A stretch of DNA of 64,000 nucleotides from Albula goreensis (Eukaryota > Chordata > Actinopteri > Albuliformes > Albulidae). Shown piece by piece: positions 12,301-26,460 of the stretch (within the stretch, counting starts at the first letter, position 1; every line of letters starts with the position of its first letter). The position numbers and the translations under genes were made by a program. The stretch spans positions 40,036,534-40,100,533 of the forward strand of contig CM040741.1 in assembly GCA_022829145.1 (NCBI GenBank). The letters are read 5' to 3'. The notes under the pieces are model-generated. The model saw only the letters and a list, made by a program, of their open reading frames with translations. It was not told the origin of the DNA and ran no database searches.

Positions 12301-15300
12301 TGTCTGTCTCCTTCTCTTATATCACCTTGTTTTCTGTTCATGAAAAGATTACCCCTCCTTACTGATAGAAGAATATAAGAGCATAAAATACATAATGATG
12401 AGAACAGGCCATTCAGAACATCTTGGCTTGTCATTTAGGTGCACTCCAGAGAGTACTCAGCATTGCATCAAGCTGAGACTTGAACAACTCAAGGTTCTCT
12501 TGATCTACAACATTATGCTATTCAAGCTAGCTGTCCTCTTCTGACCTTCCCTGACATTTCTCACCCTTAATGTTAATACAGTTACAACGTTCTTCCTCCC
12601 ATCTACATTCTGATTCGCATTCCTCACATTTACTTGTTTTGTAAGGTTTGTTACACCTTCCTGTTGCATACTCTACCTTTGCCAACAGACAAAAGTGCCT
12701 CACTAAATTGTAGATCTTTCCTGACATTCATGCTCCGTTTAGTGGTTGGTCTGTTTGCAGTTTGTGCACACGGTTAGCCATGGCGAGTCATGGGGAGTGT
12801 CAGTAAACCCTTTTGAGCTGGTTGACCAGGAACCTCATCCTCATGACCCATGACAGAGGACATGCCCCCTCCCTTGTCCTACTCCATTCTCTTTTCGCCT
12901 CACTGCACTGGAAATAACCTTGACTTTTCTTTCTCTCTTTAGTGCCATGAACCTGGACAGGTTTGAGAAGGGCCCAAGGGAAATACTCAACCCAGAGATT
13001 CAGAAGGTAGGAGGCTGAAGCCGCTTTATTCATTAATTTATTTGCTTTGTGTCACAATAAGGGCAAGCAAATATGTGAGCAAATATGTTCTTGGGATTAT
13101 ATTTATTTTCGGTCAGACAAACGCCGTCTAAACATTTGGAGCACTTGTTTTTGGCAGTATGCTGTTTTGAAGGGCAGTAAATGTGTGGATCACAGGTGGT
13201 GCGGTGCTTGTTAATAATGAGTGTATATATATCTATCTGTTTGCAAGGGAATGTAGTAAAATATAGCTGTGAAACTGCTGTTAACAATGTGAAAATGATT
13301 TTCAATCTTTCACAGGACCTACTGGTGCTGGAAGAACAAGAGGTAACTTTATAAAATATTATTATTAGGCTATTGTCATTCGATTAAAGTGAAATAAAAC
13401 AGATAATTCAATGAGAAAGGGGTTAATTTTCTGACTGGAAACACACTTAATCGTGCATCAGTTCTTATACACCACTTTTGTCATTTTCTTAAGAAAAGGT
13501 CATACTTGTGAAGTCAAAAATTGAACACAGTTCATAAGTAGGGTTACAGGGTGAAACTGGTATCTTTGAAAATAGGAAATAATAGACTTTCAAACTTTCA
13601 AAGGCTTTGTCGCAAGTCTTTTGGTCCCCTCTCAGTGGCCACTGAGAGGTTTTCTAAATATTAGTTCCATCAATCATTGAATATTTCAAAATGCTGACTA
13701 ATGTAACTAAAATATCAAATTATATGACATGGTTTTTATGATATTAGGATGTATGTGTTGTTATAAATGTATTATAACAGCTATTAATAAATGAAAACAC
13801 AATTACTAATGAATGCATATCAATGATTCTATAAAGTGGCTGTTACAGTTTAATTTAATTTCAAGAAGGCTCATTTCCTCATCAATACCATTAAGGTTTA
13901 AGATTGTTTTAGATATGTCATTTGGAATTATGTTTTATGAGTTTCACAAATGAATTTACAGTAGAAAAAAAAAGTTGAAATAAAGTTTAATCAGCATCTG
14001 ATCTGGCTTATGATGAATTTTAATCAGTCTTTGAAATCTTAAGTAAATATGGCTCTGTACTGTGTACACCATGTGTACTGTGACGATGTTCAATGCAGTT
14101 TCATTTTCTGCTCAATAAAAAGATCAAACTTATCTTTGTAGGGGTCGGTAAACTTTAAATTTGGTGTTCTGTATGCCAAAGATGGACAGCTCACAGATGA
14201 CGAGATGTTTAGCAATGGTGAGTACTGCTATTTACAATGCAATGTAGTATTATGCAATGTTGAAGTAACTCTACAAGGAGTAGCAGATGCTGCCACAGTA
14301 ACATCTTATTATTACAATGATTTCTTACAGTATGCCTTCTCGAAATAAGATAAATCAATGGTTTTAGATCACTTTATGATAAAGCATCTTTCCTGTTGTT
14401 TGCACAGAAACGGGAAGCGAAAACTTTGACAAGTTTTTAAACCTCCTTGGAGACACAATCTCACTGCAGGGCTGGGCAGGGTACAGGGGTGGCCTGGACA
14501 CAAAAAGTAAGTGGACCACTGTTCTGTTTTTCTGTACTTTACTCTCATATTGGTCCATGTTTCCGAACCTTAATGCATGACCTTTCCAATGTCCTCTTCC
14601 CAACAGATGACACTACAGGAATTAACTCCATATACACTGTGTACCAGGGTCACGAGCTCATGTTCCATGTGTCCACTATGTTGCCGTACTCCAAGGAGAA
14701 CAAGCAACAGGTGAGCCTGTGATTACCCATGATCCTTTGCAGCACAGCGCACTGGCTGTTTGGCGAGATCTACGGAATGAGCTATTTTTGAAGCCTTAGC
14801 CGAATTCATTTCCAAAATGAATCACCTCCAAAATATACGACAGTTATAGTGCAGTTATCTGCATGCTTTTAACAGGAGAGAAAAATGACAGCATTAGGTC
14901 AGCGTCTCACTGTGGATCCTGACCCACACCAAGAGACCCTTATTTTCCAGTGCAAGAATTTCTGAAGAAGCCCTTATGCCAGAGCACTCAATCAGATCAT
15001 GTTCTAACAGAAGTGCCTGTGCTGGCTGGAATTACACATACTCATCGGCTTTCTGTTGGGTACATCCATAGATGATGCCGCGCGCTTTCATACCAAGGTC
15101 ACTGTTCTCGAGAGTCAGAGAGAGCACTTGAATTCTCTTTCTTTATTCACTATTCATGTTAGAGTAGAGAGCACTTCCCCGGATGCCCAAGCTGGTGTAG
15201 CATCACATTCTAGAACTTTGATCAGAATGGGAACGAAATTGATTGTTTCTTTTGTGTAAACTGTTTGTGGGAAGGCCTAAGTGAATTATCTTGGGGAGAG

Positions 15301-18300
15301 ACTTGAGGGAAAATATGTTCATAATTGGATCCACTGTCTAGTAGCCATCCAGGGGCATAATAGTACTCTCCCTCCTTAATGGAAAATTAACCTTTGAGAT
15401 CATTAAGCATCCTCAATAATTGGCTAATGCTTCTCATGGTGGTACATAAACAAATTCTCTTTCAAAACTCCAGGGCGCAAAATATCTTCAAAAGTATGGC
15501 ACTGATTCAACTTTTCCCTTAATCATTCCCCCTTTGGAAGTAGAAATTGATATGTAAGGTAGAACATCCACATTAATCTATAATGGTAGTATCACTTATA
15601 TTTAAAAAATGTATATAATTTTAGATGTTTATATTTTAAGCTCATTATATTATAGCCAGGATGTGCATCCTGTCCTGTGTACAATTGAATAGTGTGCTAT
15701 CGTTTTATTTCTTATGTATATACAGCTGACTTGAATCAAGATGGCATTTTTTTGGTTTTATATTTGTCTATGAGCTTTCTGTTGTACCGAGTCATTAAAA
15801 CCTTCAACTAAGGTATTTTCACATTGGATTGTGTCTTAACTGGCAATGGTGTGGAGGAACAAACAATTGATTCAGTATCTATTCAGATTGAGCAACATCA
15901 CTGCAGGGGTACGCTGGGAGCACCATTCAGTTCACCGTAAAATGGAGGTTATTCTCAATTTTCTTAAATCAAGAATGGTTTTTTGTCCCAACAATGAAAT
16001 CTATCCACAATGTCTTTTTTGCAGATTTGATTTGTCCATTGAACAAGCTCTACAAGGCCTGATTTCAAAATGAATGGATGCTGATAAATCTCGAAAATCC
16101 TCGAAAATCGGTTTGAAATACAAAAAAATATAAAGTTAATGCCATTATTAATTACAGTTAATCATTAAGATTCGAGTTGTTTAGTTACAGCCTTCCATAA
16201 TGGTGTAGGCTCTTTAATGAACTTATTTACACTGCAGATTTCAGAAACTGGGGGAAGACGGTAAATTAAACCATAGTACAACAAATTGTGTGCTTCCACA
16301 TTAGTCAGTCCATCATTTTGGTTTGATACAAGGTAGAAAAAATCACAATCAAATATGCAGCGTTTACAAAAAATGGTACAGATGCTTTGTTTATCTGAAA
16401 TTTGTTTAAAAACAGACTTTAGCTTTCTATCGAGTTTCTAATAAAGCTAGATATGAGATACATATATATATATCATTATATGACGGATATGGTGCAAATA
16501 CAGCTTCCACATGACTCATTTTCACAAAGTTATTTTTGTATTTCTGACATTTTGAGGGGATTCTAATGTAGAACCTTAACTGAATTGTAGATCCATTAAT
16601 TTTGAGAGGAGGCCTGGTGGAGCCTGTTTGATTGGCTAATCGAATCTGCGAGAAAATGGAATGGAAAGGTGTCATCATCGGGTCACAGATATTTCTTGAG
16701 ATTATAAAATGATGAGTATCCTTTGTCTTTACAGGGAACTGTCCTGTAACCTTTGAACTTGATAAAATCCATTTGTGATGTGCTTTCTTATTTGCATTTT
16801 ATTCATGTTGTTGCACAATATGTTTACCATTTTATATTGTGTGTAATGCCTGCTTCATTGTTGCACAGATTCTGTAGGTCATTCTTTTGTGTGTTTTCTA
16901 TATGTCTGCATTGGAGTACAGGTGGAGAGGAAAAGGCACATTGGGAATGACATTGTAACGATAGTGTTCCAGGAGGGAGACGATGCCTCTCCGTCGTTTA
17001 AGCCGTCCATGATCCGATCCCATTTCACACGTATCCTTTGGGAAAATGTAGAAGGCTGGGTCATGGCAACAGGTTGACACATCAAGAAAAGTTCCAGCCA
17101 ATATTAAAGCACCTCTTATTAATGACATACCTTGCTAATTTTTTAATCAATCACATTTTATATGGATTGAATCATCTGTGTTTTTGGTGTTTTCGGTATT
17201 TTTGGTGTTCTTTCTGTCTGTCAGTTACATCTAGCCTCCTTAAATAATCCCTAGATATTTTTGCCTTAGTTAGATACAACAGCCAGAACGACAGTTACAG
17301 GTACATATGAATTTAGTGCTTGTTTTATGTATTTTATTCTCAATTTATGGTGTTAGCCCAATCTGAAGTCATGGCTTTCTACTGTTTTATGGTATGGAAC
17401 AGGTTGAAGATATTCTCTGAGGAGAGTGTGCCCCTGTTTGGACCCCCTCTCCCCTCCCCACCAGTGTTTACAGATCACCAAGAATTCAGGGACTTTTTGT
17501 TAGTGAAATGTAAGTAACATTTGGAAATGATTTATGAACAAGGACCAGCTGTCACTCATTAATGACTTATAAATTATTGACTTTACTTTGGTGTTTGTGT
17601 TGCCTGTGACACTAGGAGGATAGTTATAGGTCCATAATGCAATGGGAAGACGCATTGATCCTGGCACTGGTTGTGCATTAGTCACTAATGGTTCTCTCGT
17701 AACTGGCCTGGTCCACCCTCTTTTCAGTAATTAATGGAGAGAAGGCCACCTTGGAGACGCCAACGTTCGCTCAGAAACGTCAGCGGACTCTAGACATGCT
17801 GATCCGGTCACTGTATCAGGACCTCATGCCGGACCTCCACAAGGTAGATGCTGGATCTGTTCTGTTCATGCCCATGTTGAGCCATGTGGATTTCATGCTT
17901 TTTTCTGACATATCAGATCCATAATGTCATCCTGCACTATTTGGTAAAGAAAAGTAAGCTTTATACCTCCAGTTACCTAAGTAATGTGTACAGCAAAATG
18001 TCCAGTTCATTTAACACTAACAGTATACATATGAGTCCAGTTGTTATGGTAATTACACTGTTAGTGTTAAATTGTTGCTGAATAGGATGTTTATTGTTTT
18101 TGATTCAACACAACCTGCATTTGCTGCCACTCTTGAGCATGTAAACCTGGCTGTGTGATTGGCAGTAGAAGAGCAGACTGCATCCTCCTGCACTTTGCCC
18201 CTCGCTGTGCGCTGTGTTGTTGTAATGCAGCTGTCGATGTACTGACTCTCCACTGTCTCTGTTACACCTCTGCCATTTCAGAGCTGCGTCTCCGCAGTCC

Positions 18301-21300
18301 CTCTGTTGTGCTGTATCTGTGTCATATCTCTGCTATCTCTCTGCTGTGTTTTGCCATCTCGCTGCTCAATCTGCCGTATGTACACCATTTCAGTGCATCT
18401 CCCTTCTGTCTATGTGCTGAGTTTTCCCCTTCTCCATTCTACGATTTCTTTCTCCTGTCTCTCTGCTGTCTTATTTTCTCTGCTCTTTCTCATTTGTTTT
18501 GCCTACATTTCCTCTAGTTCTTCTCTGTGCGGTCTCTCCCCCACCCTTTTCTCTCTCTCTTCTTTCTTTGTCTTTCTGCTGTGCTGCTCTGGTTTTCCCT
18601 GCTTCTTGGGGTTCAGGCCCGTCTCTCTCTGCTGATTCCTTCTTCAGGTTCCCTTCTCTCCTCAGAACATGTTGAACCGCCGCTCGTTCAGCGACGTCCT
18701 GCCCGAGTCACCCAAATCCGCACGAAAGAAGGAGGAGGCCCGGCAGGCCGAGTTTGTCAGGATAGGGCAGGTGAGGAACCGCCACGCCCAGCAGTCATGT
18801 TCTGGAGACCGGTGGTCAGGACACTGGAGAAAGTAATCTAAACTTACCTGCATTCAAATTTCTACCTCACCTATCAGTGTGTTGTGTGAGTGTGTGTGGG
18901 AAATAGTTACCTAAATTTGGTCAGCAGTACAAAGTTATGTCTGACCATTCTTTTGTTTCTCTGGTTGGTTACTACTAAGGGCCATTTCCATTTTAACAGA
19001 CTACAATTAAGCAAAACCATACTATATTGTGATTACTATTGGAATGGCTGTGGAGCTATCAAAGGCCTGACCTTAAGACTTGATCAGACTTGCATCTCAG
19101 TCTCATATAGTAGTAGTCTCCATTTCTCCTCTGTCATCTTACAGAGGAGGAAATATTGACTTGAATGATGTCACTACCCTTCGTTTCCCAGGCACTGAAA
19201 CTGAAGACGATAGTGCGAGGGGATGCCCCCACCAGCCTCGTCACCACAGGGTTGTGCAGAAAGGAGGTGAGTGGATATGAATTACATTGTCTACTAGGTG
19301 AGTGACTCCCACTGGTAATGGCTGTGTGGTTGTAAATAGATGGAGAATTGCAGTCTTAGTTTTAGTGGCAATTTTAGTTTAAACCAATGGAGGGATTTGC
19401 AGTTCATTGTTATCATTTAACATCAAACAGTTTGCCATTGTGATTTATATTTTCTTACATATACATGGTAAGTGCATTAAATGAACATATCTCAGTATTT
19501 CCTTCATAAAAGTCACCACTGCAGTATAATTGTTGAAAGAATATATGCTTTAGCCATGACAGAAAGGGGATGACATCTGATATTCTTTAATATGACAGTG
19601 GTTGGAAGAGACAGTGTAACGTGACTCCAAAAGTAGGACAAGCTACATAGAACAGAATAGATTAGAGAATAACAATATTCAGAGTATACTGAAAGGAGCA
19701 TACAGACTGTCAAAACTGAATGCTGAAAAAATATACTGAAGAAGTGGCAACAGTGATTCAGCAAAACAAAAAAAAGATAATCCATTAACAATACAATGCA
19801 AGCACATAAACCACAATCATTTGAAGCATATGTTGAACTGGAAAACCTACAGTATAATTTAGTAGACCATTCATAAGGGCAACGACATATAGTGCACTTG
19901 AAAAACACTGAGCAGCACTTGAACTTGAAGGCCACCGTAGCACAATGGCCTCACTGTTTTTGCCGTGAATTTGCGTGTAGAACCTGAATAAAAAGATTTT
20001 GAGAGCCCACACCCCCTTGCGATGTCAGTCCTCATTGAGGGAAGTCAAAACCAGACCCAGGTCCGAGCTTAATGTTGTCTAATACAATGGCCATGACAGA
20101 AACCAGACCAGTGTTCGCTCTCTCTGTCTCTCTCTCTCTCTCTTTCTTTCCCTCTCCCTTATTTAACCCGGCCTGGCCTGGCCTCTCTATGCAGCCCTGG
20201 GAGTCCCAGTCCTTCTGCAGTAGTTTTCCATATGAGATTGTGTGCAGTGACTCCTGGGGTCAGTCCTTGCTAGTCGCCACAGAAGCTGCTGGAGTTATGC
20301 TCCTGGATGGTAAGTGGTTATCACCCATGTATCTATTATAACCATATCATTATTTTAAATCACGAACTTGGCTTGCTTAACTTAACTTGGCTTGCTTTAT
20401 TTCAGCTCCAGACCCGGTTCTTTTAAACACTGGTGAGCATATCCTTTTGAATTTGTCTTACATTTAGGGGGAGATTATTTTCTATGTAATAAATATATAA
20501 TTCTACCCACTGGACCCAAAAGCAGAGACATGTACAGTAACGGTGGTTAGCATACTGCTTCATCTGCAATTCTCCCAATGTGACTCACGCTTGGTCTCTC
20601 TCATCACTACATTCATGTCACATTTCCCATTATAAATCTCATTTTTATTCAGGACTCAAACACTCACTTTAAAGCACTACTAGTGCTGGTGGATGTGATG
20701 AACTCACAGAACAATAAAGTAGCTCAGGATTCATCTCCTCACATCAGTAGCCAGTGCATGTGGTGTTACTGATCCTAGTTTCAAAGCCCAAGACAAATTT
20801 GTACCTTTAAATTGCACCCACACTTCTGACAATGTGTAATATATCCTTTAATAACCTGGATCCTCTGTTCTTCTGAAGAAGAACCCTTCTCTTTGGTGAC
20901 TCATCTGTGAGAAGAATATAGCACCTTCCATGCTAAATTAACACCATGTACTTCTGACCATGACACTTTGATTTTATTCACACATTACCAATGTATGTAC
21001 ATGTTTCTGCTCATGGATATTTTCAGTGTGCGTGTGTTTTTTAAAGTTTTGCGATCTGATTTATTTTACATTTTCCATGTGCAAGAGTATTGCATCATGT
21101 GTTACGTGTTTTGTATGAGTTAAAATAGCGATGTGTATTGTCCATTATTTTTGCAACTCCGGTATTTTTAAAAATATCTGAATATTACATCCAAATTAGG
21201 TCAATATGAAAAGCCATCTGCCACTATTTAAACAGTAGTTCTAGTAGGTGTAGCCAAATGTACATTCACATATAGCCCAGTATTAATCTACACTGTTGTA

Positions 21301-24300
21301 GAATGGATGTTATTAGATAGTTATTTACAATGATTTGTGTGCATCTTCTTACAGATACACAGACGCTGCCTGTGCAGGTGTTCGACAAATCAATGGTGGT
21401 GAAACAGATGCATATTCTTGAACCTCAGGATCTTCTAATCACCAGGGCTGACAAAGGTGAGCGGCCTTCCCCTCAACTGCATTTGAATGGGCCGGAAGTG
21501 CGGACTACTTTCGTCACCCATGTAAAAAAACCACATGATGAGCAGCCATTGTCATCGCACACACACCTACAGTTTATCCAAGGTGACTGTCAGAGAATTT
21601 GTAGTTGCAATTTCTGAACGCCCTTTTGAACACTCTTTTTGAATACTCGTCTCAAAATGGAAAGAGCTGAGGCATAATAACTTGCTGCACCAGTGGACTC
21701 ATGGTGATTTTCGCAAACCGTTCCTTTTTCATGTATTACATTTCCCCCAGCTCCCATGAGGAGACCTCTCTAAGGAACTAAACTGTCATTTACATTGTCA
21801 GAGTATCATGTTTTAAAGCATGAATTTGGCTTTTATTTCTGTATCAACACCATTATCAAATGTTGTGGAGAAGTTAATATTGCACATTATTACTTCCTAC
21901 ACTTTCTTTTGTGCCAATTATTATTTTTAAATGTGAATATTTGTTCCTCCTTGTAATCCAGTCACTCAGCATAGCTCTCAGACAAGGTGGTTTTTTTGGT
22001 TTCACTCCCCGTGTTAGTTATGATCTGTTCCTCTCTCTGGAAAAGTTCACAGGGTCATTTGTGTTTACAGTAGGATGTTTCCGAAGTTTGCAGGCAGTTG
22101 TCTATCATATAAAGTGAACATGGATATTTTTTCATGTCTTAACAATCTTTATGGATTGCACTTATGTTCATCTTTCGTTCACTATTCCTGATTGAGGCTT
22201 CATGGTGTGTAACCATCCTGATTTTACCATATGTCTAAGTGTAGCTCTGGTGTATTATCCCTGCCTGTTGAATAGGAAGTGTTCTCCCTTCATTCTGTCG
22301 CGCAGCTGGGAGATAGTAACAGGTAGGCTGTTGGTGAAGTGGTTGCTAGTTCCATGTCATGCTGGGTTCAGGTTGGGTAGCCAGGCATTTCATTATTTCA
22401 CTGGCCTAGTCTTGGATGGACATCAGGATTTCTATCTCAATATCCAGCGCTAGAGCTAAAGCTTTAAAGTCGTAATACTATAACAATCAAATTTCTGTAT
22501 GCAGCACAAAAGAGACGACGCCATTCATGCCAAGACAATCACATATACAGTCGTATCTGTACTCTTGCCTTTGATGAAAAAAAGCCTTTCTTAATCGCTA
22601 CAGGATTTGATTGTTAACTGGCAAATTGAATCGTATGTTGTAAATGCTCTTAAGTCATTTCAAGGAGCTCTATGTATCCTGGGGCTCTTTGTATACTATG
22701 TGCAATGCGTTCTTGCATGTTGCTGTTTAGTTCCCAGTCCTGGATAAATTAAAATATTTTATTTTAATACTGAGTCTGAAGGTGTGGAAGCTTCACTGTA
22801 ACCTCACAGCAGCATAGATAGCTGTTGCTACTCTATACAAGCATAGCCACACAGGGAGAACAGATGCATGTGGCATGAAGTAAATCGAATACACGCTTCT
22901 ATTTTCTATATCTGACATGTTTTGCTCGTGCCATTTGAGATTTTGAATAACTGCTATTCAAAACACAGCTAGCTGCTGTGTTTCTATATTTGACGGCTTC
23001 CATGGTGTATTGTGTGGTCACTCCCATTCTCTCACATATGGAATATGTTTTATAAAAAGCGTTTGCTGACTAGCTGGACCCTCCATTTAGACACCAGGAT
23101 CGGCCCACCAGAAGGCTTTTACAGCTATGAAAGGTAAATATTATAGAGATAGGCCAGTAGTAATTGGGCCCTTCACAGTGTTCTGTGAGATTGGCGGAGC
23201 AGATAATTGCTTACAGTGGAGATGTCTTGATTTCAAAACCCTGTCAGGCCAATCTGTAAAAAGCCATTATTGTCATCAAAGCACCCTTCAAAACCTGACA
23301 CACCAAGCTAAGCCCCTCCAGGCTACTGCAACAGATACAGTTTAGTCATTACTATCGATTGCCCACACCCATACATACACACATACACAATACATACATA
23401 AATTCATGCATACACACATATTTAATGCTTTATTGTCCTCCACTAGTGCCTGAAGGAGTAAAATGTCAAAGTATCAAACATAAGACTCTACAATAAAAAT
23501 CACACATTACATACTCACACATACATATACACACACACATACATACATATATACCTTTATATATATGCACTGATTATATGCACGGGTACGCATGCACACA
23601 CACATTCCGCTCCTCCATATCAGAGGCTTTGATGGAGCTTAGAGACGCTTTACCCTCTCCCCCTCTGGGCTTACTTTTATGAGATTTTTTTTGTGGATAC
23701 TGTATGCCAACCATTCACACACAGGAATAATGGTCAAATAAAGAAAAGAGGCGCTCCCGCTGCGTAGTTCATTTCAGGGTGTTTGCGTCTCGCCCTGTGT
23801 CTAAGCCACTCCGGCGAGCCCGTGTCTCCCAGACTCCTGCAAGTAGCCGAGGCACCGCAGGACCGGGGTGACCTATCGAAATGTACTTCCTGCAGAGGGG
23901 CCACCCCACTGTCCGCACCGCACACGCAGAGACGGGAGGGGTAGAGAGAGCGAGTGAGAGAGGAGATAAAGGGGGGAGGAAGAGGGGGGGGGGGAGAGGA
24001 GAGAGAGAGAGAGAGAAAGAGAGAGAGCACTTCCCTCTCTGCTCTGCCTGGCCTGCTGAACTGCATTCATTAGTGCTGGCAGACTGCCTGCCGACGCCCC
24101 AGTCTGCAGGAATCTGCTCCTCCACCTCTATCGCTCTCACATATCTATAAGCTGCAAAAATCACTCTCTGGGGTCTCCGTATATAGCTGGGCGTAACAGG
24201 CAGTTTAGTGCAGTTCAGTGTATATGACATACACATTCAGTTTGCAGCGTTTCTGAAATGGCTCACTGCATTCAATACACAGACCACTTAGTGGTAGTTC

Positions 24301-26428
24301 ATGGCCCACAAAGAATACAGCATCTATGGTAAAATTGCAAACCTGGTGTTTTAACCTGTTGTTTAGTTTAAGAATGGCATTGTCATTAACTGGGATATCA
24401 CAAGTTGTGTACATTGTTTATTTTTTGAAAATGTCTTTCTTGTATGTATGTATTATTTTCTTAGTCCATTAACACTAATATGGTGCATCAGTAGGGTACG
24501 GATTTTGTCTGAAAATAGAATTATAGATATATTGCCAGTGAAGTAAAAATGGATTTTGACAAATCAATGAAGTTTGGTGCTATTAGTTTTTTGGCTGATA
24601 TCTGTGTTTCTGTTAGCCAGTGGCATTACAGGCAACGATGACTGCTAACCAATGACAGTTCCATACGGCTGTGGTGAAAGTTATGACTGGTCATGTGATG
24701 ATTTCTTCTCTTATACCCCTCTTTTTAACAGGGAAAGATGCCCGTCTGTATGTCTACCGACTGAGCACGCTCAAGAGGGGCTTAGAGGAGAGGCAGCTAA
24801 TCCGCAGCAAGTACGACAGCAGAGAAAACAAGCTTGAAAAAACAAAAGGCAAGAAAGGCATTGTGTTTTATGTTTATCAGTTTACCCCTGTACCTTGTTT
24901 GTTAGATTTGAGTGTGCGTCTGCACTCTATGATAGCTGTCTGTGACCTCTTAAACAGCTACCTTGTGCTGTGGAATGATTAAATAGGAAATCTTCAAAAG
25001 AGTGAGCAGGGTAGTATTTTCTTGTGCAAGTGCACGATAATTCTCCACTTAGCTGAGGTCAAACTGAGGTGCCTTTCACCTCTCATCAAAATGAAGTTTA
25101 TGTATTTTTCATCTTGCAGTTATCTGGTACAAATGGGGTCCAGCTGTCCCTTCATTCTGTGTTAAATTGGGAGGCCCTCCTGGTCTCCTGACAGCAGTGT
25201 GAAGTGCTACCCTACCTGCTTAAACAGAGAGATTGATTTCACGGCCGCAGCCCCCGTTCTCCCTCCCTGGTCGGTCCTCAGGGCACCCAAACTGGCATCG
25301 GTCCAGACAGTCTGCCAGCTCATTGAGGCGGAGAGGAGCCGGCCAAGCCGCAGCATCGATCTGTTTGAGTTTCACAGCGGCAAAGACTGGCCTGGCCTCT
25401 CCCGTTCCCCATCCCTACATCCACCAGTTCAGCCCAGACTGGTTCTGGCTGACCTCTCCCGTCTCAGTGTCCCCATCTGGTTCTGTCCAGTAGCAGCTCT
25501 TCCCCGGCCTGTCTGGGTGTGCCGAAATCAAAGCACCTCTGGTACCACCTGGCTCTGGCTTGGTTTGGCTTTGCCCTGTCCCGTTTCTACTGAATCCTTC
25601 TCCATCCAGTGATCCCAGACTCTTCCAGTCTGCCTCTGCTGTGTCCCTCAAATTCAGCCATCCTCTCTCCCCTTTGAACTGGTCTGCCATTCTCTTCCCT
25701 GTATGTCCCCAGTACTTTCTCCATCTGACTCTCTCTTGCTCTCTCTTCTTCCTCTCTACCCCATCTCTGCCCCCTCCCCTTCCCCACCTTCTATGAAGCC
25801 ATCCTCTGGTCTCCACTCTTACTCCATCGCTGCGGCTGTTGAGCCGTTGTGCAAAATGCAACGGCAGCAGGTTCCCAGATGTCAGCGTAGATAATGAACT
25901 GCGGGCGAGAGGGCTGCAGTAGGGGCAGGTTAGCTGGCTGATAAGACCCTGGGGGACATCTGATGTGTGCGGGCGTGGAGGGAGAGGAGTGAGGGGGTTA
26001 AACCTCAGAGAGAAATGAAAGCAGAGGAATAAATCCCAACACAGAACACTGCCCCGCATTAGATTGAAAGGCCAAGCACAGCAGGTGATGTAGGGAGGAG
26101 AGGCATTAAAAAAGAGGATGAATGAGCTGAAAGAAGCAGAGAGAGGAGGGGGCATCGTTCATGTCCATAAAAGCTTGTAAACATTCTAGAATACTAACAG
26201 GCATTCCATAGTTGCTTGCAATTTTCGGTCAAAATCTTTTTGCTTATAGAATACATCCACATTTTTAACATCTACAAAATCACTGTTTTTGAGGGCAGAA
26301 AACCAGAACCCTTTGTTGGTGTAATAAATAAAAGATGGAAGGAATCGAAAAGCAATGTGCCAAAGCACTGAGCATGTTTGGTGCAGCCACAGTATCTGTT
26401 TCGGCCTTGCCAAAAACATGAGCATCTC

Positions 26429-26460
<32 letters not shown>

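Noticed and set aside
18155..18635. Long Ser/Leu/Cys-rich frames on the + strand
   Set aside because: They arise from a pyrimidine-rich intron immediately before exon 13; the true exon 13 frame begins only at 18666.
25199..26155. Frames of up to 246 residues on either strand
   Set aside because: GC- and pyrimidine-rich intron of GARNL3, low-complexity products, no motif, and open on both strands at once.
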